Assembly: GCF_014673495.1 (NCBI RefSeq)
Contig: NZ_CP051006.1
Coordinates: 6,785,501 to 6,849,500 of the forward strand
Length of the DNA stretch: 64,000 bases
Source of the DNA: Streptomyces griseofuscus
GTDB taxonomy: Bacteria > Actinomycetota > Actinomycetes > Streptomycetales > Streptomycetaceae
Direction of reading: 5' to 3'
Below, one piece after another: positions 55,269-64,000 of the stretch. How positions within the stretch are numbered: the first letter of the stretch is position 1; each line of letters begins with the position of its first letter. Both the position numbers and the translations under genes were made by a program. Under the pieces are notes generated by a model. It was not told the DNA's origin, did not search any database, and saw nothing but the letters and a program-made list of their open reading frames with translations.

Positions 55269-55808
55269 GTGCGGGTACTGGGGGTGGACCCGGGACTGAC
55301 CCGGTGCGGGGTCGGCGTGGTCGAGGGGGTCGCCGGACGCCCGCTCACCATGATCGGCGTCGGTGTCGTGCGCACCCCCGCGGACGCCGAGCTGAGCCGC
55401 CGACTGCTCGCCGTCGAGCAGGGCATCGAGGCGTGGCTGGACGAACACCGGCCCGAGTTCGTGGCCGTCGAGCGCGTCTTCAGCCAGCACAATGTGCGCA
55501 CCGTGATGGGCACCGCCCAGGCCAGCGCCGTCGCCATGCTGTGCGCCGCCCGCCGCGGCATCCCCGTCGCGCTGCACACCCCCAGCGAGGTCAAGGCCGC
55601 CGTCACCGGCTCGGGCCGCGCGGACAAGGCCCAGGTCGGCGCCATGGTCACCCGGCTGCTCCGGCTCGCCGCGCCCCCGAAACCCGCCGACGCGGCCGAC
55701 GCCCTCGCCCTCGCCATCTGCCACATCTGGCGCGCCCCCGCCCAGAACCGCCTCCAGCAGGCCGTCGCCCTGCACACCGCCCACGCAACGAAAGGCCGTA
55801 CGGCATGA
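55269..55808 (+). CDS. ruvC: Holliday-junction resolvase
   Basis: A 179-residue endonuclease that cuts Holliday junctions made by homologous recombination. The four acidic active-site positions are visible: Asp in VLGVDPGLTRCG (residue 7), Glu in FVAVERVFSQHN (about 69), and the Asp pair in KPADAADALALAICH. GTG 55269 has GGAGGG upstream. Stop overlaps ruvA by 4 bases. Confidence 0.96.
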   Translation: MRVLGVDPGLTRCGVGVVEGVAGRPLTMIGVGVVRTPADAELSRRLLAVEQGIEAWLDEHRPEFVAVERVFSQHNVRTVMGTAQASAVAMLCAARRGIPVALHTPSEVKAAVTGSGRADKAQVGAMVTRLLRLAAPPKPADAADALALAICHIWRAPAQNRLQQAVALHTAHATKGRTA

Positions 55809-56413
55809 TCGCCTTCGTCAGCGGCACGGTCGCCGCGCTCGCCCCCGACGCCGCGGTGGTGGAGGTCGGCGGTGTCGGCATGTCCGTCCAGTGCACCCCG
55901 GACACGCTCTCCACGCTCCGCCTCGGACAGCCCGCCAAACTGCACACCTCCCTGGTCGTGCGCGAGGACTCGCTGACCCTGTACGGCTTCGCGGACGACG
56001 ACGCCCGCCAGGTCTTCGTCCTGCTCCAGACCGCCAGCGGCGTCGGCCCCCGCCTCGCCCAGGCCATGCTCGCCGTGCACTCCCCGGACGCGCTGCGCCG
56101 CGCCGTCGCCACCGGTGACGAGAAGGCCCTCACCGCGGTCCCCGGCATCGGCAAGAAGGGCGCCCAGAAACTGCTCCTGGAACTGAAGGACCGCCTCGGC
56201 GCCCCCGTCGGCACCGCCCCCGCCGTCGGCGCCCCGGTCACCCAGGGCTGGCGCGACCAGCTGCACGCGGCCCTCATCGGGCTCGGCTACGCCACCCGCG
56301 AGGCCGAGGAGGCCGTGACCGCCGTGGCCCCGCAGGCCGAGGCGGCGGCCGGCACCCCGCAGGTCGGCCCGCTCCTGAAGGCCGCCCTCCAGACCCTGAA
56401 CCGCGCCCGCTGA
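55805..56413 (+). CDS. ruvA: Holliday-junction DNA-binding subunit
   Basis: A 202-residue protein that tetramerises on Holliday junctions and loads RuvB. Domain I is the OB fold (MIAFVSGTVAAL, LYGFADDDARQVF), domain II has two HhH motifs (SGVGPRLAQAML and VPGIGKKGAQKLLLEL), and domain III, which binds RuvB, is at the C terminus (LGYATREAEEAV). ATG 55805 overlaps the ruvC stop. Confidence 0.96.
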   Translation: MIAFVSGTVAALAPDAAVVEVGGVGMSVQCTPDTLSTLRLGQPAKLHTSLVVREDSLTLYGFADDDARQVFVLLQTASGVGPRLAQAMLAVHSPDALRRAVATGDEKALTAVPGIGKKGAQKLLLELKDRLGAPVGTAPAVGAPVTQGWRDQLHAALIGLGYATREAEEAVTAVAPQAEAAAGTPQVGPLLKAALQTLNRAR

Positions 56414-56439
56414 CCCCCACCCCTGTTGAGGCACACCAC

Positions 56440-57519
56440 ATGAACTGGGACGACACGGCCGACACCGGCGACACGCCCGCCGCCGAGCGACTGGTGGGCT
56501 CCGCCGCCGACCGCGAGGACCAGGCCGTCGAGGCCGCCCTGCGCCCCAAGGACCTCGGTGAGTTCATCGGCCAGGAGAAGGTCCGCGAACAGCTCGACCT
56601 GGTGCTGCGGGCGGCCCGCGCGCGCGGCGCCACCGCCGACCACGTCCTGCTCTCCGGCGCCCCCGGCCTCGGCAAGACCACCCTCTCGATGATCATCGCC
56701 GCCGAGATGGGCGCCCCCATCCGCATCACCTCGGGCCCCGCCATCCAGCACGCCGGCGACCTCGCCGCGATCCTCTCCTCCCTCCAGGAGGGCGAGGTGC
56801 TCTTCCTGGACGAGATCCACCGCATGTCCCGGCCCGCCGAGGAGATGCTCTACATGGCGATGGAGGACTTCCGCGTCGACGTCATCGTCGGCAAGGGCCC
56901 CGGAGCCACCGCCATCCCCCTCGAACTGCCCCCGTTCACCCTGGTCGGCGCCACCACCCGGGCCGGACTGCTGCCGCCCCCGCTGCGCGACCGCTTCGGC
57001 TTCACCGCGCACATGGAGTTCTACGAGCCCCGCGAACTGGAGCGCGTCGTGCACCGCTCCGCGCAGCTCCTGGACGTCGGCATCGACACGGACGGCGCCG
57101 CCGAGATCGCCGGCCGCTCCCGCGGCACCCCCCGTATCGCCAACCGCCTGCTGCGCCGCGTCCGCGACTACGCGCAGGTCAAGGCGGACGGCGCGATCAC
57201 CAGGGACATCGCCGCGGCCGCCCTCGCCGTCTACGAGGTCGACGCACGCGGCCTCGACCGGCTGGACCGCGCCGTCCTGGAGGCTTTGCTGAAGCTTTTC
57301 GCCGGCGGCCCCGTCGGTCTGTCCACCCTGGCCGTCGCGGTGGGGGAGGAGCGCGAGACCGTCGAGGAGGTCGCCGAGCCCTTCCTGGTCCGTGAGGGAC
57401 TGCTGGCCCGTACCCCGCGCGGCCGCGTCGCCACGCCCGCCGCCTGGACGCACCTCGGTCTCACCCCGCCCGGCTCCAGTACGGCGGGAAACGGACAACC
57501 GGACCTGTTCGGGACGTGA
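56440..57519 (+). CDS. ruvB: Holliday-junction branch-migration helicase
   Basis: A 359-residue AAA+ motor that drives branch migration with RuvA. Walker A is GAPGLGKTTLS (about residues 73-83), Walker B is LFLDEIHRM, sensor 1 is LVGATTRAG, the arginine finger is in RDRFGFTAHMEFY, and a winged-helix C-terminal domain follows. ATG 56440, 26 bp after ruvA. Last gene of the damage-inducible unit; 192 bp separate it from yajC. Confidence 0.97.
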   Translation: MNWDDTADTGDTPAAERLVGSAADREDQAVEAALRPKDLGEFIGQEKVREQLDLVLRAARARGATADHVLLSGAPGLGKTTLSMIIAAEMGAPIRITSGPAIQHAGDLAAILSSLQEGEVLFLDEIHRMSRPAEEMLYMAMEDFRVDVIVGKGPGATAIPLELPPFTLVGATTRAGLLPPPLRDRFGFTAHMEFYEPRELERVVHRSAQLLDVGIDTDGAAEIAGRSRGTPRIANRLLRRVRDYAQVKADGAITRDIAAAALAVYEVDARGLDRLDRAVLEALLKLFAGGPVGLSTLAVAVGEERETVEEVAEPFLVREGLLARTPRGRVATPAAWTHLGLTPPGSSTAGNGQPDLFGT

Positions 57520-57711
57520 CGCCACCGCCCCTGGGCGCCCCTCCGCTTCGGCAGTGGCCCGGTGCGGAACCCAGGTGCCATGCTGGGCGTTGTTCCATGT
57601 GTGCGGACTCGCTTAGACTCCGCCGATGCCGCCCTTGTGGGCGGCGCCGACACACCCCCATCCCCGAAAAGGCCGCTCTCCGTCGCGGTCGCGCGAAGGA
57701 AATCCCGTCCC

Positions 57712-58209
57712 GTGAATCCGTATACCCTTCTCCCGTTCATCGTGCTCATCGCGGCCATGTTCCTGATGACGCGCTCTGCCAAGAAGAAGCAGACTCAGGC
57801 CGCGCAGATGCGCAATGAGATGCAGCCCGGCTCCGGTGTCCGCACGATCGGGGGAATGTACGCGACGGTCAAGGAGGTCAATGAGGACACCGTCCTCCTG
57901 GACGCCGCTCCCGGCGTCGACCTCCTCTTCGCCAAGAACTCGATCGGCGCCGTCCTCACCGACGACGAGTACAACCGCATCGTGCACGGCATCGAGCACG
58001 ACCTGAAGTCCGACGCCGAGATCGTCCCGGACGACGCCTCCTCCCTCACCGAGACCGACGAGACCGACGGATCTGCCGCCGCTGCCGCCGCCTCCGACGA
58101 CAAGATCGACCTCGGTAAGAAGGACGCAGACGAGGACACCGCCGACGGGTCCGAGGCCGTGACGGAGGACAAGCCGAAGAAGTCCGACGGCGATTCCGAC
58201 GCGAAGTAG
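57712..58209 (+). CDS. yajC: Preprotein translocase accessory subunit YajC
   Basis: A 165-residue protein. One N-terminal membrane helix (LLPFIVLIAAMFLMTRSAKKKQ, about residues 5-20 plus the basic stop-transfer) is followed by the YajC domain (GSGVRTIGGMYATVKEVNEDTVLLDAAPGV) and a long acidic tail (DDKIDLGKKDADEDTADGSE) beyond the usual 100-110 residues. Forms the SecDF-YajC complex. GTG 57712 has GAAGGA upstream; TAGACT (57614-57619) is a promoter-like box. Confidence 0.93.
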   Translation: MNPYTLLPFIVLIAAMFLMTRSAKKKQTQAAQMRNEMQPGSGVRTIGGMYATVKEVNEDTVLLDAAPGVDLLFAKNSIGAVLTDDEYNRIVHGIEHDLKSDAEIVPDDASSLTETDETDGSAAAAAASDDKIDLGKKDADEDTADGSEAVTEDKPKKSDGDSDAK

Positions 58210-58215
58210 TCACGC

Positions 58216-58262
58216 CCCGGTGGTGCGCGAGACGGCATAATCACGCCCCGCGCACCACCGGG
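58216..58262 (+). terminator. 14-bp inverted repeat bracketing a secD promoter box
   Basis: CCCGGTGGTGCGCG (58216-58229) and CGCGCACCACCGGG (58249-58262) pair perfectly. The 19-base loop holds CATAAT (58236-58241), a -10-like box for secD. It may end yajC mRNA or act as an operator. Confidence 0.55.
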
Positions 58263-58355
58263 CGCGTCTGTTTCCCGTACGGGGAGCCCGACACCATGTC
58301 ATGGCCGCCGAGCGCCGACCGGGCGCCGGAGCGGCCCGAGAGGGAGTACGAGAAG

Positions 58356-60134
58356 GTGGCAGCACCTAAGAAGGGCCGGAGCGCGAGCGCCCAGAGCAAA
58401 CCAGGGCGCTCACTGGCCCTGATCCTGATCGCCATCGTGGCGCTCACCGGAGGGATGTTCGCCTCCGGGCACACCACCCCGCGTCTCGGTATCGACCTCG
58501 CCGGTGGTACGAGCATCACGCTCAAGGCGAAGGCCGACCAGGGGTCCGCGGTCAACAAGGCCAACATGGACACCGCGGTCGAGATCATGAACCGCCGTGT
58601 CAACGGCCTCGGCGTCTCCGAGGCGGAGGTGCAGACCCAGGGAACCGACAACATCATCGTCAACATCCCGCGGGGCACCAACTCCAAGGAGGCCCAGCAG
58701 CAGGTCGGCACCACCGCCAAGCTCTACTTCCGGCCGGTTCTGGCCAGCGAGCCCAGCGGTGCCGCGGCCAGCCCCTCGCCGAGTGGCTCCCCGTCCGCCG
58801 GCTCCTCGCCCAAGCCGGGCTCCAGCTCCTCCCCGAGCGCCTCCTCCTCGCAGAAGGCCTCCTCCTCGTCGAGCACGTCCCCGACCTCCTCCGCGACCAC
58901 GCAGGGCCGTGCGGTCACCGACGCGCTCAAGGCCGGCTCCAGCCCCTCGCCGAGCGCGACGCCCACCGGTGGTCCCTCCCCGAAGCCGACCCCCTCGGCC
59001 TCCGGCGGCACGGACACGGCCAAGCTCCAGGCCGCGTACACCGCCCTGGACTGCTCCAACCAGGACGACCGCGCCAAGGCCGGCAACAACGCCAAGCCGG
59101 GCGACCCCACCATCGCCTGCGGCAAGGTCGGCAAGGGCTACTACAAGTACCTGCTCGGCCCGGCCGGCGTGGACGGCACCGAGGTGAAGAAGGCCCAGGC
59201 CATCTTCGACACCCAGGGCGCCTCCGGCTGGCAGGTCCAGATGACCTTCAACTCCACGGGCGCCAAGAAGTTCGCCGACATCACCGGTGAGCTGGCCAAG
59301 AACCAGGCCCCGCAGAACGAGTTCGGCATCGTCCTGGACGGCGAGGTCGTCTCCAGCCCTTACGTCAGCCAGGCCATCACCGGCGGCCAGGCGGAGATCT
59401 CCGGCAGCTTCACGCAGCAGGAGGCGCAGAGCCTCGCCAACATGCTGTCGTACGGCGCGCTGCCGCTCTCCTTCCAGGAGCAGTCCGTCACCACCGTGAC
59501 CGCCGCGCTCGGTGGTCAGCAGCTGCACGCCGGTCTGCTCGCCGGCGCCATCGGCCTCGCGCTGGTCGTGCTCTACCTGGTGGTCTACTACCGCGGCCTG
59601 TCGCTCGTCGCCATGGCCTCGCTGGTCGTCTCGGCGATCCTCACCTACGTGATCATGTCGCTGCTCGGCCCGGCCATCCATTTCGCACTGAACCTGCCGG
59701 CCGTCTGTGGCGCCATCGTCGCCATCGGTATCACCGCCGACTCGTTCATCGTGTACTTCGAACGCATCAGGGACGAGATCCGCGAGGGCCGCTCGCTGCG
59801 ACCCGCCGTCGAGCGGGCCTGGCCGCGCGCCCGGCGCACCGTCCTGGTCTCCGACTTCGTGTCGTTCCTCGCCGCCGCCGTGCTGTTCATCGTGACCGTC
59901 GGCAAGGTCCAGGGCTTCGCGTTCACGCTGGGTCTGACCACCGTGCTCGACGTGGTCGTCGTCTTCCTGTTCACCAAGCCGCTGATGACCCTGCTCGCCC
60001 GCCGCAAGTTCTTCGGCAACGGCCACAAGTGGTCCGGCCTCGACCCGAAGAGCCTCGGTGGCAAGCCGCCGCTGCGCCGCACCCGCCGTCCCGCCGGCCC
60101 CGCCGCCGGCCCTGTCGACCCGAAGGAGGCGTGA
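58356..60134 (+). CDS. secD: Protein translocase subunit SecD
   Basis: A 592-residue membrane protein that pulls secreted proteins outward using proton motive force. The first helix (LALILIAIVALTGGMF) is followed by the P1 head (PRLGIDLAGGTSITL) and by five C-terminal helices with the RND-type ADSFIVYFERIRDE loop. A Ser/Pro/Ala-rich insert of about 90 residues (about 132-221) interrupts the outer domain. GTG 58356 has GGGAG 9 bases before it; ATG 58296 with GGGGAG would add 20 residues and is nearly as good. secF follows after 3 bp. Confidence 0.93.
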   Translation: MAAPKKGRSASAQSKPGRSLALILIAIVALTGGMFASGHTTPRLGIDLAGGTSITLKAKADQGSAVNKANMDTAVEIMNRRVNGLGVSEAEVQTQGTDNIIVNIPRGTNSKEAQQQVGTTAKLYFRPVLASEPSGAAASPSPSGSPSAGSSPKPGSSSSPSASSSQKASSSSSTSPTSSATTQGRAVTDALKAGSSPSPSATPTGGPSPKPTPSASGGTDTAKLQAAYTALDCSNQDDRAKAGNNAKPGDPTIACGKVGKGYYKYLLGPAGVDGTEVKKAQAIFDTQGASGWQVQMTFNSTGAKKFADITGELAKNQAPQNEFGIVLDGEVVSSPYVSQAITGGQAEISGSFTQQEAQSLANMLSYGALPLSFQEQSVTTVTAALGGQQLHAGLLAGAIGLALVVLYLVVYYRGLSLVAMASLVVSAILTYVIMSLLGPAIHFALNLPAVCGAIVAIGITADSFIVYFERIRDEIREGRSLRPAVERAWPRARRTVLVSDFVSFLAAAVLFIVTVGKVQGFAFTLGLTTVLDVVVVFLFTKPLMTLLARRKFFGNGHKWSGLDPKSLGGKPPLRRTRRPAGPAAGPVDPKEA

Positions 60135-60137
60135 GCG

Positions 60138-61238
60138 ATGTCGAAACTCGGCTCCATCGGCGCCCGGCTGCACCGCGGTGAGATCAGCTACGACTTCATC
60201 GGCAAGCGCAAGATCTGGTACGGCGTCTCCATCCTGATCACCATCACGGCCATCCTCGGCCTGGCGGTGCGCGGCCTGAACATGAGCATCGACTTCCAGG
60301 GCGGCGCCGTCTTCACGACGCCGACCAACATGAGCACCTCGATCGCTCAGGCGGAGTCGTACGCCAAGGACGCCTCCGGCCATGAGGCCGTCGTGCAGAA
60401 GCTCGGCAACGGCAGCCTGCGCATCCAGGTCGCCGGCCTGGACACGGCCAAGTCCGACCAGGTCAAGGAGAGCCTGGCCAAGGACCTGAAGCTCAACCCC
60501 GAGAAGCTCGCCGCCGACCTGGTCGGCCCGAGCTGGGGCCAGGAGATCGCCAACAAGGCCTGGGAGGGCCTGGCGATCTTCATGGTGCTCGTCGTGATCT
60601 ACCTGGCCATCGCCTTCGAATGGCGCATGGCCGTCGCGGCCCTGGTCGCGCTGATCCACGACATCACCATCACGACCGGTATCTACGCCCTGGTCGGCTT
60701 CGAGGTCTCGCCCGGCACGATCATCGGTCTGCTGACCATCCTCGGTTACTCGCTCTACGACACGGTCGTCGTCTTCGACAGCCTCAAGGAGCAGACGAAG
60801 GACATCACCAAGCAGACCCGCTTCACCTACAGCGAGATCGCCAACCGGTCGATCAACGGCACCCTGGTCCGCTCCATCAACACCACGGTCGTCGCCCTGC
60901 TGCCGGTCGCCGGTCTGCTCTTCATCGGCGGCGGCTTCCTCGGCGCCGGTGACCTCAACGACATCTCGCTGTCGCTGTTCGTCGGCCTCGCGGCCGGTGC
61001 GTACTCCTCGATCTTCATCGCCACCCCGCTGGTCGCCGACCTCAAGGAGCGCGAGCCCGCGATGAAGGCGCTCACCAAGCGGATCATGGCCAAGCGCGCC
61101 CAGGCCGCCTCGGAGGACGGTCCCGTCACCGCCGGTGGCGACGACGCCGAGGACGCCACGCCCGCCGTCGTCGGCCCGCGCAACCAGCCCTCCTCCCGCG
61201 GCCGTGGCCGCGGCCGGCAGGCGGGCAAGCGCCGATGA
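60138..61238 (+). CDS. secF: Protein translocase subunit SecF
   Basis: A 366-residue partner of SecD with six membrane helices. The start GEISYDFIGKRKIWYGVS, the SIDFQGGAVF strand, the DTVVVFDSLKEQTKD loop (about residues 207-221) and NRSINGTLVRSINTT are typical. The C-terminal 60 residues are a charged cytoplasmic tail rich in Ala/Asp then Arg (SSRGRGRGRQAGKRR). ATG 60138 is 3 bp after secD; its stop overlaps apt by 4 bases. Confidence 0.95.
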   Translation: MSKLGSIGARLHRGEISYDFIGKRKIWYGVSILITITAILGLAVRGLNMSIDFQGGAVFTTPTNMSTSIAQAESYAKDASGHEAVVQKLGNGSLRIQVAGLDTAKSDQVKESLAKDLKLNPEKLAADLVGPSWGQEIANKAWEGLAIFMVLVVIYLAIAFEWRMAVAALVALIHDITITTGIYALVGFEVSPGTIIGLLTILGYSLYDTVVVFDSLKEQTKDITKQTRFTYSEIANRSINGTLVRSINTTVVALLPVAGLLFIGGGFLGAGDLNDISLSLFVGLAAGAYSSIFIATPLVADLKEREPAMKALTKRIMAKRAQAASEDGPVTAGGDDAEDATPAVVGPRNQPSSRGRGRGRQAGKRR

Positions 61239-61774
61239 CCGACATCCAGGAGCTGCTGCTCAGCCGCATCCGAGACGTCGCGGACTACCCGGAGCCGGGA
61301 GTGATGTTCAAGGACATCACCCCGCTCCTGGCGGACCCCGCCGCGTTCACCGCCCTGACCGACACGCTCGCCGGTATCGCCACCGCCACCGGCGCCACCA
61401 AGATCGTCGGTCTGGAGGCCCGGGGCTTCATCCTCGGCGCCCCGGTCGCCGTCCGCGCGGGCCTGGGCTTCATCCCGGTCCGCAAGGCCGGCAAGCTGCC
61501 CGGTGCCACCCTGCGCCAGGCCTACGACCTGGAGTACGGCTCGGCCGAGATCGAGGTGCACGCCGAGGACCTGACCTCGGGCGATCGCGTCCTGATCGTG
61601 GACGACGTGCTGGCCACCGGTGGCACCGCCGAGGCGGCCATCCACCTCATCCAGCGCGCCGGTGCCGAGGTCGCGGGCCTCGCGGTCCTGATGGAGCTGG
61701 GCTTCCTCGGCGCCCGCACCCGACTGGAACCGACCCTCGCCGGAGCCCCCCTGGAAGCCCTCCTCCAGGTCTGA
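61235..61774 (+). CDS. apt: Adenine phosphoribosyltransferase
   Basis: A 179-residue purine-salvage enzyme: adenine + PRPP to AMP. YPEPGVMFKDITPLLADP is the N-terminal hood, GLEARGFILGAPVA the family block, and VLIVDDVLATGGTAEAAI the PRPP loop (about residues 119-136). ATG 61235 overlaps the secF stop (ATGA). The secDF-apt-relA order is conserved in actinobacteria. A strong terminator separates it from relA. Confidence 0.96.
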   Translation: MTDIQELLLSRIRDVADYPEPGVMFKDITPLLADPAAFTALTDTLAGIATATGATKIVGLEARGFILGAPVAVRAGLGFIPVRKAGKLPGATLRQAYDLEYGSAEIEVHAEDLTSGDRVLIVDDVLATGGTAEAAIHLIQRAGAEVAGLAVLMELGFLGARTRLEPTLAGAPLEALLQV

Positions 61775-61793
61775 CCAGGCTCCGGTCAGCAGC

Positions 61794-61842
61794 AACGCCG
61801 TACGGCCGCCCCGGCACCCCGCCGAGGCGGCCGTACGGCGTT
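61794..61842 (+). terminator. Terminator after apt
   Basis: 17-bp perfect stem (61794-61810/61826-61842), 15-base loop, ending in TT, 19 bp after the apt stop. Confidence 0.8.
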
Positions 61843-62040
61843 CCCGGCCAGGACCTCCCGGCGCTGCCGCGTCCTCCGCAGCACCGCCCGGCCACCTCCA
61901 GGAATCCCAGGTGCACCTCTGGCGTTACCGGGGTAGTCGGTCCCTACGATCCGCCTGAAGGCGATCCGTGGCGGTGGGATCGCTACCATGGGGTCTCCGG
62001 AGCCTGACCGGGGGACCCGGAACGTGCACGAGGAGCCCTC

Positions 62041-64000
<1,960 letters not shown>

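Overview
The window is about 72% GC by eye. Codons end almost always in G or C, and GTG starts are common. Dispersed Streptomyces-type intergenic repeats, an ssgB sporulation gene and phosphatidylinositol mannoside genes are present. Together these point to the core chromosome of a Streptomyces (Actinobacteria). I see no insertion sequence, prophage, CRISPR array or rRNA, and I noticed no in-frame TTA (bldA) leucine codon in the annotated genes. Most genes are conserved housekeeping ones; the novelty lies in small ORFs, leaders, fusions and regulatory sites.

Layout. 0-5.6 kb: end of a sensor kinase, an L,D-transpeptidase-like protein, a PPOX-fold protein, argG-argH (ARG box upstream, strong hairpin between) and an aldo/keto reductase. 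5.6-13.3 kb: a tetR-MFS efflux pair with an operator palindrome, a Tat-lipoprotein multicopper oxidase, a PlsC acyltransferase, a glycerophosphodiester phosphodiesterase, a GNAT protein and two small membrane proteins. 13.3-17.1 kb: a HAD phosphatase and metNIQ, preceded by a 30-codon Cys-rich leader ORF. 17.2-24.9 kb: a GNAT protein, then cobalamin/siroheme genes cobL, a 1308-residue BluB-CobT fusion, and a CysG-type protein.

25-30 kb: an SpoU-type rRNA methylase overlapping tail-to-tail with a Ser/Thr kinase, a 58-codon membrane-peptide gene with a structured leader and its own terminator, a phosphotransferase-like gene, and a zinc-ribbon/His-rich protein. 29.7-30.2 kb: five tRNA genes on the minus strand (Gly-Cys-Val-Val-Val). 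30.3-36.8 kb: pabB/pabC-like genes, a double-GNAT protein, a DsbA-like protein, small membrane proteins, a CGNR regulator, ssgB and a PGPGW-type membrane protein. 36.9-39.2 kb: two identical tRNA-Val(CAC) genes bracketing an SRPBCC gene, then an MFS gene. 39.4-42.0 kb: a DEDDh exonuclease and a DUF4365/unknown gene pair.

42.1-64 kb: thrS, a HIT protein, a 548-residue membrane protein of unknown role, an EF-G2-like GTPase, the PIM operon pgsA-acyltransferase-pimA, pdxST, yebC, ruvCAB behind a RecA-independent damage-type promoter, yajC-secDF-apt, and relA running off the end.

The best candidates for something under-described are these. (1) The metNIQ leader peptide has a Cys-codon tract that can base-pair with the metN ribosome-binding region, which suggests cysteine-responsive translational attenuation. 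(2) The BluB-CobT fusion carries about 735 residues of Val/Pro/Ala/Glu-rich low-complexity sequence. (3) Two membrane micro-proteins (58 and 50 aa) occur here, one as a self-contained transcription unit. (4) A DUF4365 gene is translationally coupled to an unknown gene.
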